A DNA stretch of 6,583 nt from an uncultured Terriglobus sp. (GTDB taxonomy: Bacteria; Acidobacteriota; Terriglobia; Terriglobales; Acidobacteriaceae), in assembly GCA_937871605.1 (NCBI GenBank), contig CALMRM010000193.1, positions 1 through 6,583 of the forward strand. The letters run 5' to 3'. Position numbers and translations under genes: made by a program. The notes under the pieces are model-generated. The model made no database searches, was not told where the DNA came from, and saw nothing but the letters and a program-made list of their open reading frames with translations. This document shows positions 1 to 5,912 of this stretch, one piece after another; position 1 is the first letter of the stretch; each line of letters opens with the position of its first letter.

Positions 1-1364
1 ACGCCGCTGAGAAAGAACATGGGCAGGAACACGATGCAGATGCACAGCGTGGACACCAGCGCGGGCACGGCGATCTGCGCGGCACCGTCCAGGATGGCGT
101 CGCGCAACTCGTAGCCCTCTTCGAGGAATCGCTCGATGTTCTCAAGGGTCACGGTGGCGTCGTCCACCAGGATGCCGACGGCCAGCGCAAGACCGCCCAG
201 TGTCATCGTGTTGATGGTTTCGCCCAGAAAGCTGAGGACGATGACTGACGTGAGAATAGAGAGCGGAATCGAGACCGCGATGATCAGTGTGGAGCGCCAG
301 GAGCCCAGGAAGAGCAGGATCATGAGACCGGTGAGCGAGGCCGCGATCACCGCCTCTCGAATCACCCCTGTCACGGCACCCCGTACAAAAACACTCTGAT
401 CGTTCAGGGGCGTGAGCTTCAAGCCCGGCGGTGCAATCTGCAGGACCCGTGGCAGCAACGCATTGATCCCGCTGACCACGTCCAGTGTGGAGGCATTGCC
501 AGCCTTCAGTACAGACAGCAGCACGCCTCGGTGCCCGTCCTGCCGCACAATGTTGGTCTGGTATGCCGCACCGCTGCTGACGGTGGCCACGTCGCGCACG
601 TACACCATGGCACCGTTCACCTGTTTGATGGGCATCAGGCTCAGCTCGTCAAGGGTGTGTGGGGCGGCATTGCTACGCACGTCATATTCGAGTGGGCCGA
701 TTTTTGCAGTGCCGCTCGGCATCACGACGTTCTGCGCGTTCATGGCATTCAACAGGTCGCCCGGCGAGACACCCCTTGCCTGCATCCTGGACTGGTCCAT
801 GCTGACCGTGATCTGCGGTGACTTGCCGCCGTACGCCTGCGGCAGCACGGCACCGGCTACCGTCACCAGCTGTGGCCGGACGGTATTTTGCGCAATGTCG
901 TTGAGCTGCTGCTCGTTCAGGCTATTGCCTGCGATACCGATTTGCAGAATGGGTACGCTGCTGGCGCTGAAGTTGATGATCTCAGGCGGCAAGATGCCCG
1001 GCGGCAGCTGGCGCAAAAGGTACTGCGATGCCGCGGTGACCTGGGCATTCGCCGTGTCCAGGCTGGCCCCCGGCTGCAGGTAGACCTTGACCACGGAAAC
1101 GCCGTTGTAGCTGGTCGACTCTGTGTGCTGGATGTTGTCAACGAGTGTGGTCAACGCCTTTTCGTAGGGCGTCGTCAGCCGGCCTTCAATCTCCTCCGCG
1201 TTAAGACCGGTGTACTGCCATGCCACCGCAACCACAGGAATGTTGATGTTGGGAAAGATGTCGGTCGGCGTGCGCAGGATCACGACAGGGCTAAGGATCA
1301 GGATCATCAGCGCCAGCACAATGAACGTGTACGGACGATTGAGGGCGATCTTGACGATCCACAT
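1..1364 (-). CDS. RND-family multidrug efflux permease (HAE1/AcrB-like), N-terminal part
   Basis: This is the inner-membrane proton-driven pump of a tripartite efflux system. Reading leftward from ATG at 1364, 454 codons stay open to the window edge, so the C-terminal half (these proteins usually exceed 1000 residues) is missing. The protein opens with MWIVKIALNRPYTFIV and a first membrane helix at about residues 11-30, followed by the PTDIFPNINIPVV segment typical of the family. A long periplasmic porter region (about 35-330) leads into helices near 338-356, 360-379 and 387-407, and a fifth near 430-451. The fourth carries GILVDDATVTLENIER, with D401 and D402 matching the proton-relay aspartates D407/D408 of AcrB. 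GGAGG (minus strand, 1372-1376) lies 7 nt before the ATG. It is divergent from the LysR gene, its probable regulator. No membrane-fusion adaptor gene precedes it; one may follow outside the window. Substrate cannot be told from sequence. Family call is firm; subfamily is not. Confidence 0.96.
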   Translation of the reverse strand, partial: MWIVKIALNRPYTFIVLALMILILSPVVILRTPTDIFPNINIPVVAVAWQYTGLNAEEIEGRLTTPYEKALTTLVDNIQHTESTSYNGVSVVKVYLQPGASLDTANAQVTAASQYLLRQLPPGILPPEIINFSASSVPILQIGIAGNSLNEQQLNDIAQNTVRPQLVTVAGAVLPQAYGGKSPQITVSMDQSRMQARGVSPGDLLNAMNAQNVVMPSGTAKIGPLEYDVRSNAAPHTLDELSLMPIKQVNGAMVYVRDVATVSSGAAYQTNIVRQDGHRGVLLSVLKAGNASTLDVVSGINALLPRVLQIAPPGLKLTPLNDQSVFVRGAVTGVIREAVIAASLTGLMILLFLGSWRSTLIIAVSIPLSILTSVIVLSFLGETINTMTLGGLALAVGILVDDATVTLENIERFLEEGYELRDAILDGAAQIAVPALVSTLCICIVFLPMFFLSG

Positions 1365-1387
1365 AGAGGCTCCTCCGTGCGACAGCA

Positions 1388-1401
1388 TTCCGTCATCGGA
1401 A
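1388..1401. promoter_or_regulatory. Inverted repeat TTCCG-N4-CGGAA, candidate operator
   Basis: TTCCGTCATCGGAA is a perfect 5-bp inverted repeat with a 4-bp spacer, 24 bp upstream of the pump start. LysR-type proteins bind short dyads with T-N11-A spacing, and T1388/A1400 and T1389/A1401 each show N11, although the dyad itself is even-length and so not a textbook LysR box. That it is an operator is inference from position and symmetry. Confidence 0.35.
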
Positions 1402-1413
1402 ATACCGCTGTAT
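1402..1413. promoter_or_regulatory. Inverted repeat ATAC-N4-GTAT, candidate operator
   Basis: ATACCGCTGTAT is a 4-bp inverted repeat directly abutting the TTCCG dyad. The half-sites match the ATAC...GTAT pattern known from some LysR-family targets, but those usually have a 7-bp spacer, not 4. It may equally overlap a -10 region for the leftward pump gene. Weak evidence, position and symmetry only. Confidence 0.25.
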
Positions 1414-1452
1414 GTATTAGACCTCCGCGCGGCTTCTCTGTAGCCACCTTTG

Positions 1453-1460
1453 TTCCGGAA
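1453..1460. promoter_or_regulatory. Palindrome TTCCGGAA, candidate second operator
   Basis: This is an 8-bp perfect palindrome built from the same TTCCG half-site as the dyad at 1388-1401. Its centre is 62 bp from that dyad's centre, close to six helical turns, so both would lie on the same face of DNA. A single further TTCCG follows at 1475-1479. Binding is inference. Confidence 0.3.
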
Positions 1461-1510
1461 GCACCCATCGGTTTTTCCGTTGAGAAGGTTGGCCGTACAC
1501 TAAGGTCCGT

Positions 1511-2449
1511 ATGGAACTCCGGCACCTGCGGTACTTCGTTGCTGTGGCTGAGACCGGTGGATTCAGTGCAGCATCCCGCGCCCTGCATGTTTCGCAGTCA
1601 GCCATCAGCGAACAGGTGGCCGACCTTGAGGAAGAAGTTAAGGTCCCACTTCTGGATCGGAAACAGCGAATGACGCAGCTGACGCCCTACGGCGAAGTGT
1701 TTCTGGAGCGGTCGCGTGACATTCTGAAGCTGTCGGAGCAGGCAATCCAGGCTGCGCGAAGCGCGTACCGTGGGGAGACGGGACGGCTCACCATCGGTTT
1801 CTTCGTGGGTGGCACCCAGCACGGCTTTACGCAATGGATCCGGCAGTTTCGCCAGAAGTACCCCGCCGTGACGATCTCGCTGATCGAGATGAATCCCACA
1901 GCGCAGCAGATGGCACTCGTGAACGGGAGCATTGACGTGGCGTTTACCCGCACCGTGCCCCATGCGTTGCGCGCGGAGTTGCGCACGCAATTGCTCTACA
2001 GTGAAGAACTGCTAGTCGTGTTGCCTCGGCAACATGCCCTGGCACAGGCAAAGAGCATCCTGGTGCGTGAGCTTGAGGGCGAGCGGTTTGTGATGAGCGA
2101 ACGCGCAAACTCTCCCGCCGTGTTCGACAGGGTACTGGCGCTCTGTGCGGAGGCAGGGTTTTCTCCCACGATCTCTACGTACGGCTCGGTGTCGTCTGGC
2201 GTGATTGCGCTGGTCGAGGCAGGCGAGGGGATTGCGGTGCTCCCGCGAGGGTCTGAACTGCTGCGCTCTCGTGAGCTTGTCTTTGTGCCCATTGCAGATG
2301 CAGGTGCGAGCGTTGACCTGGTGATGGCATGGCCGGCCAAGCGCCAAAACGCTGTGCTCACGCAGTTTGTAGAGTTGGTGTGCACCTACTCGCGCTCAAC
2401 TGCGGCTGCACAGAAGCCGCCGTCGAAGCGAGCGGAAGCGTCAGGCTGA
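1511..2449 (+). CDS. LysR-type transcriptional regulator
   Basis: This is a 312-residue DNA-binding regulator, a normal length for the family. The start MELRHLRYFVAVAETGGFSA is the family's canonical N-terminus, which fixes ATG 1511. A winged helix-turn-helix spans about residues 1-62, with the recognition helix in VSQSAISEQVADLEEEV (27-43), then the LLDRKQRMTQLTPYG wing (47-61). A linker helix covers about 62-90. The two-lobed effector-binding domain runs about 92-293, with GRLTIGFF (91-98), IDVAFTR (141-147) and GEGIAVLPRG (238-247) as landmarks. A basic, Pro/Lys/Arg-containing tail of about 20 residues ends the protein, and its last codons overlap fliS. It probably controls the divergent pump gene and itself through the shared 146-bp region. 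The inducer is unknown; the match to one named regulator is not strong enough for a symbol. Confidence 0.95.
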   Translation: MELRHLRYFVAVAETGGFSAASRALHVSQSAISEQVADLEEEVKVPLLDRKQRMTQLTPYGEVFLERSRDILKLSEQAIQAARSAYRGETGRLTIGFFVGGTQHGFTQWIRQFRQKYPAVTISLIEMNPTAQQMALVNGSIDVAFTRTVPHALRAELRTQLLYSEELLVVLPRQHALAQAKSILVRELEGERFVMSERANSPAVFDRVLALCAEAGFSPTISTYGSVSSGVIALVEAGEGIAVLPRGSELLRSRELVFVPIADAGASVDLVMAWPAKRQNAVLTQFVELVCTYSRSTAAAQKPPSKRAEASG

Positions 2450-2884
2450 GAAGGACAGCGCCACTCTGCCTTCGGCAGGCAGTGCCGCGACGCTGCCAGC
2501 GAGGTTCTTCTGTGTCGTGTTCTGGCTGCCTTTGCCCTGCCACGCCGCGCGTACCTCGCAGACCAGCAGAGCGAGATGTGTGAAGTGTTCGGCGATTTCG
2601 TATCCCTGGCTGCGCATCAGTTCGCCGCGCACGAAGGTGTAGAAGGTGGCCAGGCTGCTTTCCAGCGCCGGCTCCCCTAAGAGCTCCGTCCAGCTTTCCA
2701 GGTGACCTAGCAATTGGAGTGCATGGCCTGAACGACGGCAGCGCTCCGCGATGTGCCCTCCTTCTGCGGCAACCCCGGCCAGGCGTAGATCCTGAGCCAG
2801 GGCGTCGTAGCTTGCGAGCAGGAGGTCGAGGTGCGAGGCGTGTTCGAGACTGGCTGCACGGTAGGCGTTCGCTGTGGTGGTCAC
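2441..2884 (-). CDS. fliS: Flagellar export chaperone FliS
   Basis: This cytoplasmic chaperone binds the C-terminal D0 helix of flagellin, keeping subunits unpolymerised until export. The 147-residue product has the FliS layout: an N-terminal AYRAAS segment, the helix HLDLLLASYDALAQDLRLAG (18-37, counterpart of the family's LLLMLYDGAI helix), GHALQLLGHLESW (53-65), and a final helix ending in EVRAAWQG (110-117). About 30 residues follow that point, a tail longer than in typical 120-135-residue members. The start is GTG at 2884: the fliD stop TAA lies in the same frame three codons upstream, and the next in-frame ATG is residue 90. AGGGAG (minus strand, 2895-2900) sits 10 nt upstream, inside the end of fliD, suggesting translational coupling. 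Its 3' end overlaps the convergent LysR gene by 9 bp. Sequence similarity within this family is low, so context (directly after fliD) adds weight. Confidence 0.9.
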   Translation of the reverse strand: MTTTANAYRAASLEHASHLDLLLASYDALAQDLRLAGVAAEGGHIAERCRRSGHALQLLGHLESWTELLGEPALESSLATFYTFVRGELMRSQGYEIAEHFTHLALLVCEVRAAWQGKGSQNTTQKNLAGSVAALPAEGRVALSFSA

Positions 2885-2890
2885 GCGCGG

Positions 2891-4573
2891 TTAACTCCCT
2901 GAACTATTCGGGTTGAGCTGGGCCTGGATCGACTTGAGTTGCGACGGGAGTTGCTGCAAGGCAATTTCTGCCTTGCTATACATCGCGGTCAGCACGGTTG
3001 TTTGCGACGCTATGTAGCCGGACTCGTAGTCGTCAACCTGGCTTTGCAGGCCGGTGTATTGCGAGTTCAGATTGTTGACCTCGCTGGTGATGGTGCCTGT
3101 CGCCACGTTGCTGTAGGCGTCGATCTGTTTTGAGAAGGTTTGCGCAAAGCCGTTGAGGCTTGTGCCCTGAAAGAAGTTCTGAACGGCACTGGGATTGGCC
3201 AGAGCGGTCTGCAGCTTGGTGCTGTCCAGGCTCAGGGAGCCGTCGTCGTTCATGGTGATGCCAAGGCTACTGAGCGATGTAACGGTGCTGCTGGAGGAGG
3301 CACTGCCGCCGCTGCTGCTGGCGGTGTACCCGGCAATGCCGAGCAGCGTGCTTTGTAGCGAGCGCATGCTGCTGTCGGCGCTAAGTGCGCCCTGTGAACT
3401 GGTGGCAGAGCTATAGGTGAACTGGCTGCTTACCGTAGAGAGGGCAGAGTTGTAGTCGGTGACAAACTTCGCGAGAGCGGTGCTGATGGTGCTGGTATCT
3501 GCGGAAACGGCGACGGACGCGGGGCTGCCGCTCGGCGTCACTCCCTGCAGGTTGAGTGTGAGCCCGGCGACCGCACCTGTGACCGTGTTGCTGGCGTTCG
3601 AAAGAGGGATACCGTCGACCGTGAGAGAAGCATTCGTCGCCGTTGCAGCCCGGTTCAGGGTAAAGGTTGGATCGTTACTGACTGAGACGGTACCGGACCC
3701 GGTGGGCGAGATGGAAAGCTGCGCCCCAGACGACGTGTTTACCACGCTAGCCGACAGGCCCAGGCCCTGCGCGTTGATGGTGTTGGCCACGGTCGCCAAC
3801 GTGTCGCCCGCGTTGACCGTGATGGTGGCAGACGAAGTGCCATCGCCGATCTGAAAGCTGCCCGCGGGCAATCCCGTCGATGCGCTAGCGACAGTGGTTG
3901 AGGACCATGCGCTTGCGCCTGAAGTGCCGTAGCTGACGGAGAAGTCTGCAGCGGAGCCGGTGTTGGAACCCACAAGGGCCAGTCGCGCGCCGGTCGCATC
4001 GGTGACCACGCTAGCGCTGACGCCTGCGGACGACGCGTTGATCGCGTTGGCAAGTGCGGAGAGGGAGTTCACTCCAGAGCCCGTGGTGAATGTCGTTTGC
4101 TGGTTGTTGGCGGAGGTGATGGTGAGCGTAGACGTGCCCAGTGCAGCGCTGCCATTGGCCATGGCTGGCGAGTACCACGAGGCAGTCGTAGCCAACGCCT
4201 GCACAGACACGGTGTGAGACCCGACGGACGCGCTGGAGGTGGCCGTGCCGGTGACGGAACTCGAGCTGCTGCTGACGGCTCGCGCAGAGAGGGAGCCCTG
4301 CAGGTCATTCAGGTCGGCCAGATCGGACGTCAGTTGCGTGAGCGTGGTCTGAACAGTTGTCAGCGCTGAAATCTGCGACTTGAGGGTGGTCTGTTCCGCC
4401 TGCCACTGCCGCTCTGGTGCACGCGCGGCGTACACCGCAGCGGCCACTGCGGACGAGACATCGATACCGGTACTGCTGGCACCGGTTGCAGCCTGCAACA
4501 GGCTGCTGAGGTCGAGCGAGGAGGATGCAGACGTGCTGCCCAGGAGGGAACTGATGGAGGATGTGGAACCCAC
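2891..4573 (-). CDS. fliD: Flagellar filament cap protein FliD (hook-associated protein 2)
   Basis: FliD is exported through the flagellar channel and forms the cap under which flagellin subunits are inserted. The 560-residue product shows the N-terminal FliD domain from GIDVSSAVAAAVYAARAP (36-53) to about 133, two flagellin hook-IN-like modules (about 165-216 and 251-294, each with a LxxxANxIN motif), and the C-terminal domain from NASLTVDGIPLSNASNTVTG (314-333) to about 550. It has a Ser-rich 35-residue leader before the conserved start, is very rich in Ser/Thr/Ala, and contains no cysteine. The start is GTG at 4573, with AAAGGAG (minus strand, 4581-4587) 7 nt upstream. An in-frame TGA 24 nt upstream (4595-4597) and a first internal ATG only at residue 138 exclude other ATG starts. 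It lies just after the flagellin terminator and 6 bp before fliS. Length and domain order are normal for the family. Confidence 0.95.
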   Translation of the reverse strand: MGSTSSISSLLGSTSASSSLDLSSLLQAATGASSTGIDVSSAVAAAVYAARAPERQWQAEQTTLKSQISALTTVQTTLTQLTSDLADLNDLQGSLSARAVSSSSSSVTGTATSSASVGSHTVSVQALATTASWYSPAMANGSAALGTSTLTITSANNQQTTFTTGSGVNSLSALANAINASSAGVSASVVTDATGARLALVGSNTGSAADFSVSYGTSGASAWSSTTVASASTGLPAGSFQIGDGTSSATITVNAGDTLATVANTINAQGLGLSASVVNTSSGAQLSISPTGSGTVSVSNDPTFTLNRAATATNASLTVDGIPLSNASNTVTGAVAGLTLNLQGVTPSGSPASVAVSADTSTISTALAKFVTDYNSALSTVSSQFTYSSATSSQGALSADSSMRSLQSTLLGIAGYTASSSGGSASSSSTVTSLSSLGITMNDDGSLSLDSTKLQTALANPSAVQNFFQGTSLNGFAQTFSKQIDAYSNVATGTITSEVNNLNSQYTGLQSQVDDYESGYIASQTTVLTAMYSKAEIALQQLPSQLKSIQAQLNPNSSGS

Positions 4574-4580
4574 AGGGTCG

Positions 4581-4587
4581 CTCCTTT
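4581..4587 (-). promoter_or_regulatory. fliD ribosome binding site (GTG start)
   Basis: AAAGGAG on the minus strand is a near-perfect Shine-Dalgarno sequence 7 nt before GTG 4573. It decides this non-ATG start. It begins only 14 nt past the U-tract of the flagellin terminator, so a dedicated fliD promoter would have to overlap the terminator or sit inside flagellin. Confidence 0.8.
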
Positions 4588-4601
4588 GCGTGTATCAGGC
4601 G

Positions 4602-4634
4602 AAACAAAAGGCGGAACGGACGAGCCGTTCCGCC
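4602..4634 (-). terminator. Intrinsic terminator after flagellin
   Basis: On the minus strand, GGCGGAACGG and CCGTTCCGCC form a perfect 10-bp stem (4625-4634 with 4610-4619) around a 5-nt loop, followed at once by TTTTGTTT. The hairpin starts 10 nt after the flagellin stop codon. On the plus strand no T-run follows, so it acts leftward only. It should end most flagellin transcripts; read-through would supply fliD and fliS. Confidence 0.93.
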
Positions 4635-4644
4635 CGGGAAGGGG

Positions 4645-5796
4645 TTACTGCAGCAGCTTGAGCACAGCCTGCTGCGCCTGGTTGGCCTGCTGCAGGGCTG
4701 CCATACCGGTGGACTGCAGGATGTTGTACTGCGTCATGCTGGTGACCGTCTTGCCCACATCGGAGTTCATGATGCCGTTCGACGCGCTGGTCAGGTTTTG
4801 CACCTGGTTGGTCATCACGTTAGAGGCAGCAGTCAACCGGTTGATGGACGCACCGATGGCACCACGCTGGGCGGAAACGGTGCCGATGGCTGCGTTGATC
4901 GCCGTCAGGGCAGACGCCGCGTTGGTAGAGTTGGACAGGCTGGACGTGTTTAGGTTGAGCGTGGTGGAGCTAAGTGCCGCAATCACAGTCTGGATCTGCG
5001 TGTTGGCCGCGCCGGTCTGGGAGCCATCGCTGATGAAGGTGTTGTTGGTGTTGCCACCCATGGTGGTGTTTGTCATGGTGCCCAGTGCGGCATCGTTATC
5101 TGTGACGTTGAGGGCCGCACCGCTGGTGGTGGTGCCGATGACCAGTTGGCCGGTGCTTACATTTGCCGTTGTGCCGCTGCTCAACGTGCCGGCAGACACC
5201 GCTGCGGTAATGGCGGAGGTAAGGTCAGAGATCTTGTCGCCAGCCGCAGCCGTAAACACAAACGTGCCACCCGTGGACGAATCCTGAACTGTGAACTTCG
5301 AACCAGCCGTCAGGGCGGTGTTGGCCGTCAAGGACTGCTGGGTAGAAGTGAACGAGTTTGGGACGGTGGAGCTGAATACATTCTGCCCGTTGAAGTCGGT
5401 CGTCTGACCGATCTGGTTGACTTCGGCAAGGATGGACTGGAACTCCTTGTCCAAGTCGTCAGACTGGCTGCCCGAGCCGGTTGTCAGGTTGCCGTTCGCG
5501 GCTTCCGTGGCTAACGTGACAGCGCGGTTCAGCAGCGTGGTGACCTGCGACAGGGCACCGTCTGCAGTCTGCAGCATGCCCACGCCGTTGGTGGCATTTT
5601 GCGCAGACTGCGTCAGGGCGGCGATGTTAGCCTGCATGCCGTTGGCAATGGCGAGACCGGCAGCATCGTCTGCGCCGGTGTTGATGCGCAGGCCTGTCGA
5701 GAGCTGCGTCAGCGTCTTCGTCAAATTCATCTGCGTATTAGAAAGGGAGTTCTGTGCGCTCAGTGCCGCAACGCTGTTCAAGATAGAGAGTGACAA
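4645..5796 (-). CDS. fliC: Flagellin (filament subunit)
   Basis: This is the self-assembling structural subunit of the flagellar filament. The 383-residue product has a conserved N-terminal D0/D1 region (about 1-141), with TLTQLSTGLRINTGADDAAG (28-47) and NQIGQTTDFNGQNVFSS (127-143). A variable, Thr/Ser/Ala-rich central part (about 145-290) contains a hook-IN-like stretch near 176-230. The C-terminal D1/D0 region (about 295-383) ends in QAQQAVLKLLQ, the segment FliS would bind. There is no Cys, Trp or His, one Pro and one Tyr, usual for an exported polymerising subunit. The start is TTG at 5796: AGGAG (minus strand, 5804-5808) lies 7 nt upstream, an in-frame TAG closes the frame 60 nt upstream with no ATG or GTG between, and the first internal ATG is residue 23, inside D0. 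It follows flgL and precedes fliD, with a strong terminator just after the stop. The symbol is generic; some groups call it hag or flaA. Confidence 0.97.
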   Translation of the reverse strand: MSLSILNSVAALSAQNSLSNTQMNLTKTLTQLSTGLRINTGADDAAGLAIANGMQANIAALTQSAQNATNGVGMLQTADGALSQVTTLLNRAVTLATEAANGNLTTGSGSQSDDLDKEFQSILAEVNQIGQTTDFNGQNVFSSTVPNSFTSTQQSLTANTALTAGSKFTVQDSSTGGTFVFTAAAGDKISDLTSAITAAVSAGTLSSGTTANVSTGQLVIGTTTSGAALNVTDNDAALGTMTNTTMGGNTNNTFISDGSQTGAANTQIQTVIAALSSTTLNLNTSSLSNSTNAASALTAINAAIGTVSAQRGAIGASINRLTAASNVMTNQVQNLTSASNGIMNSDVGKTVTSMTQYNILQSTGMAALQQANQAQQAVLKLLQ

Positions 5797-5803
5797 GGGA
5801 TGT

Positions 5804-5808
5804 CTCCT
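5804..5808 (-). promoter_or_regulatory. Flagellin ribosome binding site (TTG start)
   Basis: AGGAG on the minus strand ends 7 nt before TTG 5796 and is the only Shine-Dalgarno-like sequence in the closed upstream frame, so it decides the TTG start. Its GGA core in a flagellin leader is also the kind of site CsrA occupies in bacteria with a FliW/CsrA switch. Neither of those genes is in the window, so that second role is speculation. Confidence 0.75.
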
Positions 5809-5853
5809 GATTGGGTTGAGGCCGAGCGCAAACCTGCCCCGCCAATGATGCTT

Positions 5854-5861
5854 CTATCGGC
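5854..5861 (-). promoter_or_regulatory. GCCGATAG, sigma-28-like -10 element (candidate)
   Basis: On the minus strand, GCCGATAG matches seven of eight bases of the flagellar sigma-28 -10 consensus GCCGATAA. A start site about 7 nt downstream would give a flagellin leader of roughly 50 nt. The expected TAAA at -35 (15 bp spacing) is absent; CCCG is there instead. This is a half-match only, in a plausible place. Confidence 0.3.
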
Positions 5862-5875
5862 TCGGTTCAGCCGAT
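5856..5875. repeat. Inverted repeat in the flgL-flagellin gap
   Basis: ATCGGCT and AGCCGAT form a perfect 7-bp inverted repeat with a 6-nt loop, about midway in the 116-bp gap between flgL and flagellin. No T-run follows on either strand, so it is not a standard intrinsic terminator. It overlaps the sigma-28-like -10 element, so it could be an operator, or a leader hairpin if transcription comes from flgL. Function unknown. Confidence 0.5.
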
Positions 5876-5912
5876 GCGGGACGTACTGTTTCGAAGTTGT
5901 GCACGCCTTTCA

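Larger units (their letters stand above)
1365..1510. promoter_or_regulatory. Divergent control region between RND pump and LysR genes
   Basis: This 146-bp stretch separates two gene starts facing away from each other, the usual place for LysR-type operators and both promoters. It carries five TTCCG/CGGAA half-sites and one ATAC-N4-GTAT dyad, listed separately. It also holds the pump's Shine-Dalgarno sequence (GGAGG on the minus strand, 1372-1376). For the LysR gene only a weak AAGG (1502-1505) precedes the ATG. I found no convincing -35/-10 pair on either strand. Role is inferred from layout and dyads. Confidence 0.6.

Noticed and set aside
412..1083. Plus-strand open frame of 223 codons opposite the RND gene
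   Set aside because: It is antisense to a clear RND permease whose reading frame is continuous with conserved motifs. Its translation is Cys/Ser/Arg-rich with no family likeness. High GC makes such shadows common.
1473..1501. Sigma-70 promoter for the LysR gene using TACACT (1496-1501) as -10
   Set aside because: TACACT lies 9 nt before the ATG, leaving almost no leader, and 17 bp upstream there is only TTTCCG. TTGAGA at 1480 is too close to pair with it.
888..1673. Plus-strand open frame of 261 codons spanning the pump start and the divergent region
   Set aside because: It crosses the RND start, the control region and the LysR start in a different frame, with low-complexity, Arg/Val-rich composition. 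No domain is visible.
2402..2420. Dyad GCGGCT-N7-AGCCGC as a terminator for fliS
   Set aside because: It lies 21 nt past the fliS stop on the minus strand but is not followed by a U-tract, and it sits within LysR coding sequence.
3284..3325. Simple-sequence tract in fliD as a tandem repeat locus
   Set aside because: It is a run of mixed Ser/Ala/Gly codons (residues 417-430), not a regular repeat unit, and serine-rich patches are usual in this protein.
4586..5287. Plus-strand open frame of 233 codons opposite flagellin
   Set aside because: It is antisense to a well-conserved flagellin, has no recognisable domain and would start inside the fliD leader. It is a shadow.
5826..5845. Possible sigma-54 promoter for flagellin (TGGC...TTTGC on the minus strand)
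   Set aside because: The GG and GC elements are separated by 12 bases rather than the required 10, and the other pairing with correct spacing loses the TTGC match.
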